A stretch of DNA of 64,000 bases from Gammaproteobacteria bacterium (GTDB lineage: Bacteria > Pseudomonadota > Gammaproteobacteria > Steroidobacterales > Woeseiaceae), in NCBI GenBank assembly GCA_013151645.1, contig JAADHU010000028.1, forward strand, positions 1 through 64,000, written 5' to 3'. Below the pieces are notes generated by a model. The model did no database searches and was not told the DNA's origin. It saw nothing but the letters and a program-made list of their open reading frames with translations. How positions within the stretch are numbered: the stretch's first letter is position 1; each line of letters begins with the position of its first letter. The position numbers were made by a program, and so were the translations under genes. Shown in pieces: positions 17,348 through 25,329 of this stretch.

Positions 17348-18250
17348 ATGAAGCCAGTTCAAGCCTATCGACCACGCAAGACGCGCCGATCACAATACCA
17401 TGAGATACGGGGTGTTAATTACTGTTTCAACGAATGGGGTGAGGACAACCAGCCTCTGCTCCTCTATTTGCACGGTTGGGGGGACAGCGGCGGCACCTTT
17501 CAACTGGTCGTCGATGAATTGCAGCAGGACTGGCACGTGGTGGCGCCGGACTGGCGTGGATTCGGTCGCTCCGGGCATGCGGGGCAGAGCTACTGGTTTC
17601 CCGACTACCTCGCCGATCTTGACGCGATCCTCGATATTGTCAGCGACGACACGCCGGTACAGCTCATCGGTCATAGCATGGGTGCCAATATCGGCGGCCT
17701 GTATGCCGGCATCTTTCCGCATCGCGTGCGGAGCTTTATTAACGTTGAAGGCTTTGGTCTCGCCGACAGCGAGCCGGCCGATGCACCGCAAAACTACCGC
17801 CGCTGGATCAACAGCGGCAAAGCACCGCTGGAGTACAGGGCTTATCGAAGCTTCGAGGAACTGGTGCCGAGAATCCTGAAACGGAGTCCGGGGATGAGTC
17901 CGCAACAGGCGTTGTACGTTGCGACACAATGGGCTCAACGGGACGCGGACGGTGTGGTCCGAATTCGGGCCGATGCGGCTCACAAGTTGCCCAATGCGGT
18001 GCAATACCGGCGTGCCGAAGCCATTGCGTGTTGGGACAAGGTTGAGGCTCGCGTCTTGCTGGTGCTGGGAGCGGAGACCGATTTTACGAGTGCGTCCAAA
18101 GCATGGATCGATCCGGACGAGTCTAAACATCCGTTTCACGGCGCACCGACGACATCGATTGCCGGAGCGGGTCATATGCTGCACTTCGAGGCTCCCAGGG
18201 CGCTTGCGGCCGTCATCGAGGCATTTTTGGGGGAGCTCGACGCGTCCTGA
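17348..18250 (+). CDS. Alpha/beta hydrolase
   Basis: Cytosolic hydrolase of 300 residues with a complete alpha/beta-hydrolase set: oxyanion motif LLYLHGWGDSGG, nucleophile elbow LIGHSMGANIGG (Ser), an acid in LGAETDF and the catalytic His in AGAGHMLHFE. The family contains esterases, epoxide hydrolases and C-C bond hydrolases; no substrate is indicated. The start is the ATG just before the core fold; a much longer in-frame extension would run antisense through the permease gene and is rejected. It diverges from the permease and precedes the helicase by 65 bases. Confidence 0.88.
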   Translation: MKPVQAYRPRKTRRSQYHEIRGVNYCFNEWGEDNQPLLLYLHGWGDSGGTFQLVVDELQQDWHVVAPDWRGFGRSGHAGQSYWFPDYLADLDAILDIVSDDTPVQLIGHSMGANIGGLYAGIFPHRVRSFINVEGFGLADSEPADAPQNYRRWINSGKAPLEYRAYRSFEELVPRILKRSPGMSPQQALYVATQWAQRDADGVVRIRADAAHKLPNAVQYRRAEAIACWDKVEARVLLVLGAETDFTSASKAWIDPDESKHPFHGAPTTSIAGAGHMLHFEAPRALAAVIEAFLGELDAS

Positions 18251-18315
18251 TCGCTGCAGGACTTGTAAATACATCCAGTACTGTATAAAAAGACAGATCT
18301 TTGCCAGGAATCTTC

Positions 18316-20421
18316 ATGGGACAGGCGGCCGAGGTCGAAAACGACTACCTGGAAATGCTCAATCTCGCCCAGCGCGAAGCAGCTTGCTACGGTCAGCCCG
18401 GCCAGTCCGGCGGCATCGATGCCGGCCCGCTGCTGGTTATCGCGGGTGCCGGTACCGGCAAGACGATGATGCTGGCACATCGAGTCGCTCATTTGCTTAT
18501 CCAGGGGGTCAGTCCGGAGCGGATTTTGTTGTTGACCTTCACGCGCCGCGCCGCCGACGAAATGACGCGGCGCGTCGAAACGATCGTGCGCCGGTCGTTG
18601 GGTAAAGCATTGCCAACGACCTCAGGTATCTTGCCCTGGTCCGGCACCTTTCATTCGGTCGCCAATCGTTTGTTGCGACACTACGCATTGAACCTCGGTC
18701 TGGACCCTGGTTTCTCGGTGCTTGACCGTGGCGATGCCGCGGACGTGATGGATGTCGTGCGCCACGAACTCGGCCTGTCGAAAAAAGCACGCCGGTTTCC
18801 AAAAAAGGAGACCTGCCTCAGCATTTATTCGCGCTGCGTCAACTCCCGGCAGTCGTTACAAGACTCCCTGCAATCCACCTACCCCTGGTGCCTGGATTGG
18901 GAGCCTGAATTGCGCAGCCTGTTTCGGCACTACGTCGAACACAAGCAACACAGTCAGGTGCTCGATTACGACGACCTGCTGCTTTACTGGAATCGACTGG
19001 TGTCGGACGATGAACTGGCGGCTGAAATCGGCGCGTATTTCGATCACGTTCTGGTCGACGAATATCAGGACACCAACCTGTTACAGGCGGAAATTCTGCA
19101 AGCATTGAAACCGACCGGTGCAGGCCTGACCGTGGTCGGGGACGACGCCCAATCGATCTATTCTTTCCGCGCCGCCGAGGTGGAGAATATTCTCGGCTTT
19201 CCGAACCAGTACGACCCGGCCGCCCGCATCGTCAGCCTCGAAGAAAACTATCGCTCCAGTCAACCCTTGCTCGATTCCGCCAATTGCCTGATCGCCGAGA
19301 GTAAACGGCAATATCAGAAGAAGTTATTCTCATCCAGAAAGGGTGGCGATAAACCACACTACGTTACCGTTGAAGACGGCGATGCTGAAGTTGAATACGT
19401 CATCAATACGATTCTCGAAAATCGTGAAGAAGGAATGCAACTCAAGGAGCAGGCCGTCTTGTTTCGCGGTGCACACCACAGCGATCGCCTGGAACTGGAA
19501 CTCGTACGCCGCAACATACCCTACGTTAAATACGGGGGCTTGAAGTTTCTTGAAGCGGCTCACGTCAAAGACTTGCTGGCTATTTTGAAATGGGCCGAGA
19601 ACCCCAAAAACCAGATAGCAGCGTTTCGCGTTCTGAAGCTGCTTCCCGGCATGGGTCCGAGTCTGGCATCGCGTTGTTTCGACCATCTGTCACTAGCCGA
19701 TCATCAGTTCTCGACGTTATCGGAATTCAAGCCGCCCGCGGCTGCACGTGAAGACTGGCCGGCATTTTGTGGTCTGATGCAGTCACTTGCCACGAATTCA
19801 ATCGACGAAGGCAATTGGCAAATTCAATTGAGCGAAGCACGCCGCTGGTACCAGCCGCAACTGGAGCGAATGTACGAACACCTCGAAACACGAGAAGCCG
19901 ACCTCGAACAGCTCGAACAAATATCAGGTCGTTACCCCACCCGGGAACGTTTCCTTACCGAACTCACACTCGACCCGCCCGCAGCCGCCGGCGACCAGGC
20001 CGGCGATCCGTTCCTTGACGAAGATTATCTTGTCTTATCGACCGTGCATTCGGCGAAAGGACAGGAATGGAATTCTGTATTCGTACTCAACGTTGCCGAC
20101 GGTAATTTTCCTTCAGAGTTTGCAACCGGAAAACCCGCGATGATCGAAGAGGAGCGGCGACTCCTGTACGTCGCCATGACTCGCGCAAAACATTCACTCA
20201 GTTTGATCTCACCGCTTCGTTATCACGTTACGCAACAACATCGTCATGGTGACAAGCACGTATACGGCGCGCGCAGTCGATTCATGACGGATCGTTTACT
20301 TCAAACCATGCAGCAAACGTTTCATGGTCGGCATGAGCCGGTTGCAGGGCGGCTGGCACCGCGATCGAACAAGCGGCTGGATGTTGCGGGGGAGATGTTG
20401 GATATGTGGTCCTCTGATTGA
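18316..20421 (+). CDS. UvrD/Rep-family ATP-dependent DNA helicase
   Basis: Superfamily 1A 3'-5' helicase of 701 residues. Motifs in order: Walker A VIAGAGTGKTMMLAHR at about residue 45, Ia LLLTFTRRAADEM, II LVDEYQDTN, III VVGDDAQSIYSFRAA, IV LEENYRSSQ, V STVHSAKGQEWNSVFVLN and VI EERRLLYVAMTRAKHSL. It is close in size to UvrD, but the C-terminus differs and it may be one of the extra UvrD-like helicases common in proteobacteria rather than UvrD itself. The ATG follows AGGAA at a good distance. A long inverted repeat begins six bases after its stop. Confidence 0.92.
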   Translation: MGQAAEVENDYLEMLNLAQREAACYGQPGQSGGIDAGPLLVIAGAGTGKTMMLAHRVAHLLIQGVSPERILLLTFTRRAADEMTRRVETIVRRSLGKALPTTSGILPWSGTFHSVANRLLRHYALNLGLDPGFSVLDRGDAADVMDVVRHELGLSKKARRFPKKETCLSIYSRCVNSRQSLQDSLQSTYPWCLDWEPELRSLFRHYVEHKQHSQVLDYDDLLLYWNRLVSDDELAAEIGAYFDHVLVDEYQDTNLLQAEILQALKPTGAGLTVVGDDAQSIYSFRAAEVENILGFPNQYDPAARIVSLEENYRSSQPLLDSANCLIAESKRQYQKKLFSSRKGGDKPHYVTVEDGDAEVEYVINTILENREEGMQLKEQAVLFRGAHHSDRLELELVRRNIPYVKYGGLKFLEAAHVKDLLAILKWAENPKNQIAAFRVLKLLPGMGPSLASRCFDHLSLADHQFSTLSEFKPPAAAREDWPAFCGLMQSLATNSIDEGNWQIQLSEARRWYQPQLERMYEHLETREADLEQLEQISGRYPTRERFLTELTLDPPAAAGDQAGDPFLDEDYLVLSTVHSAKGQEWNSVFVLNVADGNFPSEFATGKPAMIEEERRLLYVAMTRAKHSLSLISPLRYHVTQQHRHGDKHVYGARSRFMTDRLLQTMQQTFHGRHEPVAGRLAPRSNKRLDVAGEMLDMWSSD

Positions 20422-20426
20422 TTGTG

Positions 20427-20513
20427 GGGTCGCCGGTGGCCATGGTGGGTACCCGGCTCTCTCGGAGGGCCTTGACTCGGTCACCGGGCACCCACCATGG
20501 CCACCGGCGACCC
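20427..20513. repeat. Inverted repeat with 30-base arms (MITE/REP-like or terminator)
   Basis: Arms 20427-20456 (starting GGGTCGCCGGTGGCCATGG) and 20484-20513 match at 29 of 30 positions around a 27-base loop. The arms are far longer than a usual Rho-independent terminator and have no T-tract. Candidates are a small non-autonomous element, a REP-type hairpin, or a structure that ends transcription of the helicase gene. Confidence 0.8.
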
Positions 20514-20689
20514 GGTACTTTCAGTTTTGGTGGTGGCTTGTTCGATCGGGCAATGTACGCTGATTGTCGGTAATCGTGAACTTGATCACGAACTGACTCT
20601 ATTAAATTCGATATACCTTTGTGTGAGTAGTGCGGGATCGGCAAGCCGTACCGCACCGTTGTCCAATCGTGAGAGAGGAGACGATGTTC

Positions 20690-21322
20690 ATGCATAAGCT
20701 GCGAACACACGATCGTGTTGTTGCTGTACAGGACTTGCGTGACTACTTTCGGAACTCCGTCGATACTGCGATCAATAAACAAGGCGTCGCGGTAGATCCT
20801 CATGCTGCGCACTACGTGGTTAACCTGCTGACGCTTTATTCTCGTTCCGATGAGCTTTATGAAGAGCATGGTGATACCTGCGGGTTGCGCCCGCTGGCCA
20901 TGATGATGGCGGATGCCTGCGATGCGCGCAGCCCCGCTGCACGCAATATTTCGTTACAGCGCCTGGGTGATGTCGCGCTTTTTATAGCGGGTTTTTTTGC
21001 GGACGGTCTCGCCAACAAAGTTGTTGATCTCGATTACTATATTTCGATGGGCGGTAGTGCTTACGGATCGTTGTCCGACGAAATGAGTGGGTCGACTCGT
21101 GGCAAAGTATTCGCTGACATTTACCGGGAGTTGGCAGAAAAATTTCAGATCGTGGTCGATGTTCTGCATGAGGTTCGCGATGGGGCGCGACAGGAGTCGG
21201 ATCTGGATTTGTTGCGTACTTACGAAATATGGCTAAAGACCGGCAGTCAGCGTGCGGCGGGACTGTTGCGGAAAAACGGTGTTGTGCCAATTTCCGATTC
21301 AGTCTTTACTCGTCGCCACTGA
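20690..21322 (+). CDS. Hypothetical protein, all-helical, soluble
   Basis: A protein of 210 residues with no signal peptide or membrane span. It is predicted mostly helical and includes LRDYFRNSVDTAINKQGVAV, LTLYSRSDELYEE and LGDVALFIAGFFADGLANKV. A region near the middle (YYISMGGSAYGSL) stands out as conserved-looking. No catalytic motif is recognised. The start is the second of two close ATGs, nine bases from AGGAG; the first, six bases upstream, is only three bases from that site. It sits alone in a patch bounded by repeats. Confidence 0.72.
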   Translation: MHKLRTHDRVVAVQDLRDYFRNSVDTAINKQGVAVDPHAAHYVVNLLTLYSRSDELYEEHGDTCGLRPLAMMMADACDARSPAARNISLQRLGDVALFIAGFFADGLANKVVDLDYYISMGGSAYGSLSDEMSGSTRGKVFADIYRELAEKFQIVVDVLHEVRDGARQESDLDLLRTYEIWLKTGSQRAAGLLRKNGVVPISDSVFTRRH

Positions 21323-21350
21323 AAATTTTGGCAATCCAGATCGGGCGCAC

Positions 21351-21379
21351 AAAAAAAAGACGGTGGCAAAGCCACCGTC
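21351..21379 (-). terminator. Rho-independent terminator for the minus-strand gene
   Basis: On the minus strand, a perfect nine-base-pair stem (GACGGTGGC / GCCACCGTC) with a three-base loop is followed by a run of eight T. It ends the small exported-protein gene and could also stop the convergent gene upstream. Confidence 0.85.
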
Positions 21380-21409
21380 AGTAAAACGAACAAACTGCAA
21401 TTGGGGAAT

Positions 21410-21715
21410 TTAGTCTGTTCCGTTTATTTCCGTTAAGGAAATTCTGTTTCGGCCTACAAAGATCACGTCTCCTGTATGACCTGATAAAGACAACACAGTT
21501 TCAATTTTTTCTTTGGTTGTCTCATCCAATTCGTTGTTGCTGTAAATAGTAATGGCATCGTTCCGCAATTCGCCATCAAGATTGACAAACAAACTGCCGT
21601 TTTCAGTGCCATCGTCGATGGCCACCCACAGTTGCCTGTCTTGCTTTTGGTCCGCAAATACGCTCGCCGCAGCCAGAAGGGTCACAGTCAGAACGACGAG
21701 CTTTATTGCTTTCAT
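21410..21715 (-). CDS. Small secreted protein of unknown function
   Basis: A 101-residue protein with a clear signal peptide (MKAIKLVVLTVTLLAAASVFA) and a predicted cleavage before DQKQD. The mature part of about 80 residues has no cysteine and reads as alternating strands (LWVAIDDGTENGSLFVNLDG). The ATG follows GGAGGAAG, an ideal ribosome site. The gene is monocistronic, with its own terminator on the minus strand and a T-rich upstream region. No family is recognised. Confidence 0.8.
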   Translation of the reverse strand: MKAIKLVVLTVTLLAAASVFADQKQDRQLWVAIDDGTENGSLFVNLDGELRNDAITIYSNNELDETTKEKIETVLSLSGHTGDVIFVGRNRISLTEINGTD

Positions 21716-21933
21716 CTTCCTCCCTGCGGCCCTGCATGATTCTTTGATGCATTGACGGCCGGTTTGGTTGCAATTTTTTTGATATAAGACGAGCTCTCTT
21801 CCCCTTGCCAAGGAACAGGACTCGCAGATCGAGTATATAGACCGCCCTGAAAGGCGGGTTATTACAAAACATGGTGATCCATCGTCACGTATAATTGCGA
21901 TCTTTGGGGTGCGCGTGATCAGGGAGAAATAAA

Positions 21934-22704
21934 ATGAGCAGTGCGGCTACTAATGTATCGGTAAAAGACCATGTTTCGCAGGAGGAGTGGCAGGTTCGGC
22001 TCGACCTGGCCGCGTGTTATCGCCTGATCGCCATGTATGGCTGGGACGATCTCGTTTTCACGCACATTTCGGCGCGAGTTCCCGGGCCCGATGAACATTT
22101 TCTGATTAACGCCTACGGTCTCATGTTCGAGGAAATAACCGCCAGCAACCTGATTAAGGTTGACTTGCAGGGAGAGATTATCCTCGACACCCCCCACTTC
22201 GTTAATCCCGCGGGATTTACGATTCACAGCGCCGTGCATGAAGCCCGCTCAGACGTCGGTTGTGTCCTGCACACTCACACCAAAGCCGGCATCGCGGTTT
22301 CCGCTCAGTCCAATGGTCTCTTGCCTCTGTCGCAAACATCGCTCTTTCCTCTCGCATCACTCGCCTATCATGATTATGAAGGGGTCGCTCTCAACGCAGA
22401 CGAGAAGCCTCGTCTTGTGGCCGATCTTGGCGCCGGAACGTTCATGATTTTGCGAAACCACGGCTTGCTCACTGTCGGTGCGACGATCCCCGACGCGTTT
22501 CTGGCGATGTACATTCTGGAAACGGCCTGCCAGACGCAGATCATGGCGCAGTCAGCGGGCGTCGAATTGACACAAATTAATGAGCGGATATTGGCGGGGA
22601 TTGCTGCGCAGCAGGAAGAGGTTACCAAGGGGCTTGGGGGGCAGTTGGTCTGGCCGGGCTTGTTGCGGAAGTTGGATCGACAGGATTCTTCGTATTGTAG
22701 TTAG
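21934..22704 (+). CDS. Class II aldolase/adducin family protein
   Basis: Zinc-dependent aldolase fold of 256 residues, related to L-fuculose-phosphate aldolase and to adducin head domains. The metal-binding pair is in CVLHTHTKAG, with the third histidine in ILRNHGLLTVG; WDDLVFTHISARVPG and FTIHSAVHEAR are also typical. The ATG lies after GGGAGAAATAAA. Family members act on sugar phosphates or related hydroxy acids; no neighbouring sugar gene defines the substrate. The gene is followed immediately by a tandem repeat array. Confidence 0.88.
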   Translation: MSSAATNVSVKDHVSQEEWQVRLDLAACYRLIAMYGWDDLVFTHISARVPGPDEHFLINAYGLMFEEITASNLIKVDLQGEIILDTPHFVNPAGFTIHSAVHEARSDVGCVLHTHTKAGIAVSAQSNGLLPLSQTSLFPLASLAYHDYEGVALNADEKPRLVADLGAGTFMILRNHGLLTVGATIPDAFLAMYILETACQTQIMAQSAGVELTQINERILAGIAAQQEEVTKGLGGQLVWPGLLRKLDRQDSSYCS

Positions 22705-22730
22705 GATTCTGCGGGGTTCGGTGGGGCGGT

Positions 22731-23272
22731 GCCGATAGAAAACCAGCGGGAGGGCATCCGGAGCGGGATGCTCTCAGACCCGGTCGCGCGTCAGGTCACG
22801 CTCCTACAGCGGTGCCAATAGAATAATTGTAGGAGCGTCACCTGAGACGCGATCCTCTTGAGCTCGGTCGCGCGTCAGGTCACGCTCCTACAGGAGTGCC
22901 GATAGAATAATTGTTGGAACGTCTCGCAGGCACGACCTTCTCAGCCCCGGTCGCGTGTCAGGTCACGCTCCTACAGCGGTGCCAATAGAATAATAGTAGG
23001 AGCGTCACCCGAGGCGCGACCCTCTTAAGCCCGGTCGCGCGTCAGGTCACGCTCCTACAGGAGTGCCAATAGAATATTTGTAGGAGCGTCACCCGAGGCG
23101 CGATCCTCTTGAGCCCGGTCGCGCGTCAGGACACGCTCCTACAGGAGTGCCAATAGAATAATTGTAGGAGCGTCTCCTGAGGCGCGACCTCCTGAGCCTG
23201 ATCGCGTGTCAGGTCACGCTCCTACAGGAGTGCCAATAGAATAGTTGTAGGAGCGTCACCTGAGGCGCGATC
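22731..23272. repeat. Tandem array of six REPIN-like units (83-84 bp each) plus a degenerate copy
   Basis: Units begin at 22781, 22865, 22948, 23032, 23116 and 23199, with a decayed partial unit at 22731-22780. Each unit carries two REP-like arms in opposite orientation: one reading TGTAGGAGCGTCACCTGAGG and, about 20 bases upstream of it, its reverse partner ending CACGCTCCTACA. Each arm can fold on itself (GCGTC with GGCGC). The two arms differ mainly at two positions that pair with each other, so the small hairpin is kept by compensating change. No RAYT transposase gene is in the window. It fills the gap between the aldolase gene and dcd. Confidence 0.9.
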
Positions 23273-23309
23273 ACCACCTGTCGCCCTTGTGGAGATAAAT
23301 CAGCGCTTA

Positions 23310-23876
23310 CTAGGTTTTCGGTAACGTCACGCCCTGTTGGCCCTGATACTTGCCGCCGCGGTCGCGGTATGACGTCTCGCATGCCTCATCCGACTCGAAA
23401 AACAGCATCTGCGCCACACCTTCGTTCGCATAAATCTTGGCCGGCAACGGTGTGGTATTCGAGAATTCCAGCGTAACGTGCCCTTCCCATTCGGGTTCGA
23501 GTGGCGTCACGTTGACGATAATGCCGCAGCGGGCGTAGGTCGATTTGCCGAGGCAAATCGTCAGTACGTTGCGTGGAATACGAAAATATTCGACCGTCCT
23601 GGCCAGAGCGAATGAATTCGGCGGAATAATACAAACATCGCCGCTTTTGTTGACGAAACTGGATTCGTCAAAGTTTTTCGGGTCGACGATGGCCGACTCT
23701 ATGTTGGTAAATACCTTGAATTCGTTCGAGCAACGCACGTCGTAGCCGTAGCTCGACGTGCCGTAGGAGACGATTCGAGTCCCTCCGGATTCACGCACCT
23801 GACCGGGTTCAAACGGTTCGATCATGCCTTGTTCGGCAGCCATCGACCGGATCCAGCGGTCTGACTTGATGCTCAT
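23310..23876 (-). CDS. dcd: dCTP deaminase
   Basis: Homotrimeric enzyme converting dCTP to dUTP for thymidylate synthesis. The protein is 188 residues (E. coli 193), with the family strings [49 protein letters not shown] (catalytic Glu) and [13 protein letters not shown] at the end. The reading frame overlaps the end of apbC by four bases, so dcd is translated as the second gene of that pair. This apbC-dcd linkage is common in gammaproteobacteria. Confidence 0.96.
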   Translation of the reverse strand: MSIKSDRWIRSMAAEQGMIEPFEPGQVRESGGTRIVSYGTSSYGYDVRCSNEFKVFTNIESAIVDPKNFDESSFVNKSGDVCIIPPNSFALARTVEYFRIPRNVLTICLGKSTYARCGIIVNVTPLEPEWEGHVTLEFSNTTPLPAKIYANEGVAQMLFFESDEACETSYRDRGGKYQGQQGVTLPKT

Positions 23877-24964
23877 CCGGTATTCTCGACGACAATCTTC
23901 GGGAAGAGTTTGCTGTAATCCTTGCCCCGAATGGCAAGGCGTGCAGCCATGCGGCGAGCGATCTGGCGATAGCTCTGCGCATGCGCACCCTGCGGATTAG
24001 CAACCACGGTCGGCGTTCCGCTGTCAGTTTGTTCGCGTATCCTGATATCGAGTGGCAACTGCCCCAAGAGCTCCACCTCGAAGTCGGCCGCCATCTTCTC
24101 ACCGCCTCCGCTACCAAAAATCGATTCCTCAAGGCCGCATTTGCTGCAGATATGGGTACTCATGTTTTCGATGATGCCCAGCACCGGAATGGACACCTTG
24201 CGGAACATCTGCAGACCCTTACGCGCATCCAGCAGTGCGATATCCTGCGGCGTCGTTACAATCACCGCACCGCTGACAGGAACCTGCTGCGATAACGTCA
24301 GCTGGATGTCGCCGGTGCCCGGCGGCATGTCGACAATCAGGTAATCGAGATTATCCCAGCGAGTCTGAGTGAGCAGTTGATTCAGGGCGGACGTCACCAT
24401 CGGTCCGCGCCACACCATGGGCTGATCGGCATCGGTCAGGAAACCGATCGACATGATCTGCACATCGTGTCCGATCAACGGATTCATCGTCTCGCCATCA
24501 TCGCTGGTCGGACGCTGCCCGGACACACCGAACATCAGCGGCTGTGACGGTCCGTAAATGTCGGCATCCAGGACACCGACGCGTGCACCGTCTTGCGCCA
24601 GCGCCAGCGCGAGATTCGCCGCCGTGGTCGATTTGCCGACACCGCCCTTGCCAGAGGCGATGGCAATAATATTGCTGACGTTTTCGAGCGGTTTTAGCGT
24701 TTTCTGCACGCCATGCGCCTTGATGCGGGAGGTAACGGTCATGTCCACGCCGCCGCCGCCGAGAACGCCGGCTGCGATATCGGCGAAAAACGCCTCGTAT
24801 TCGGCAATACAGGTCGCGGCCGGAAAGTCGAGTTCAAGCTCGACCTTGGCCTGCGCACCGTCGATCTCGGCACGGAGGACTTTGCCAACATCGCGCAGCG
24901 GATGGTCCATACCTGGCACGATCGCCCCGGCCAGGGCACTTTTCAGGTCAGAATCTGAAGACAA
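23873..24964 (-). CDS. apbC: ApbC/Mrp-type iron-sulfur cluster carrier ATPase
   Basis: P-loop ATPase that binds and transfers Fe-S clusters in the cytosol. Of its 363 residues, the first 90 form the MIP18-like N-terminal domain; then come the deviant Walker [45 protein letters not shown], and the cluster-binding CSKC motif in [10 protein letters not shown]. It matches E. coli Mrp (369). The start is a TTG seven bases after GGAG; a GTG two codons upstream is too close to that site. It is followed by dcd with overlapping codons. Confidence 0.93.
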   Translation of the reverse strand: MSSDSDLKSALAGAIVPGMDHPLRDVGKVLRAEIDGAQAKVELELDFPAATCIAEYEAFFADIAAGVLGGGGVDMTVTSRIKAHGVQKTLKPLENVSNIIAIASGKGGVGKSTTAANLALALAQDGARVGVLDADIYGPSQPLMFGVSGQRPTSDDGETMNPLIGHDVQIMSIGFLTDADQPMVWRGPMVTSALNQLLTQTRWDNLDYLIVDMPPGTGDIQLTLSQQVPVSGAVIVTTPQDIALLDARKGLQMFRKVSIPVLGIIENMSTHICSKCGLEESIFGSGGGEKMAADFEVELLGQLPLDIRIREQTDSGTPTVVANPQGAHAQSYRQIARRMAARLAIRGKDYSKLFPKIVVENTG

Positions 24965-24970
24965 GATCAC

Positions 24971-25329
24971 ACTCCATGGTTATTTATTAGGTTAAATTGG
25001 CCGCAACCTGCAGCTCGCCGATTTCGGAGCGTCATTGTAGCGAAGGTTGGACGTGCATAATGCCCCAATTTTGACCTGCTGCGGAATTAATCGGCCGGCG
25101 CTGGACGCCGCATCTGGCCGCGCCCGGTGTGTCATAATATGCTATTGGGTCAGCACGGATGCAATGACAGATGGGTCACTTGTTCGACGCCTGGCGGATA
25201 CATACACGGAACCAAGATTGGCAGATTCGATACTCAAGCCGCACATGATCCGGACGCAGGAATGTTGAATTCAGGCGCGATTATCGGTGCGCTGATGCCC
25301 GGGTCAATTGCAGCCACGGGATCGCGATC
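24971..25329. other. Non-coding gap upstream of the HEAT-kinase gene
   Basis: About 360 bases between divergent genes. Two short plus-strand frames (73 and 68 codons) are present, but neither has a good ribosome site or a protein-like composition. A possible -10 element (CATAAT at 25133-25138) is seen without a convincing -35. Promoters for both flanking genes must lie here, but none can be fixed. Confidence 0.5.

Noticed and set aside
20324-20563. Plus-strand frame through the long inverted repeat
   Set aside because: It is a result of the palindromic text and overlaps the helicase gene end out of frame.
22781-23272. CRISPR array
   Set aside because: Repeats are regularly spaced, but the whole 83-84-base unit is conserved, there are no unique spacers, and no cas gene is near.
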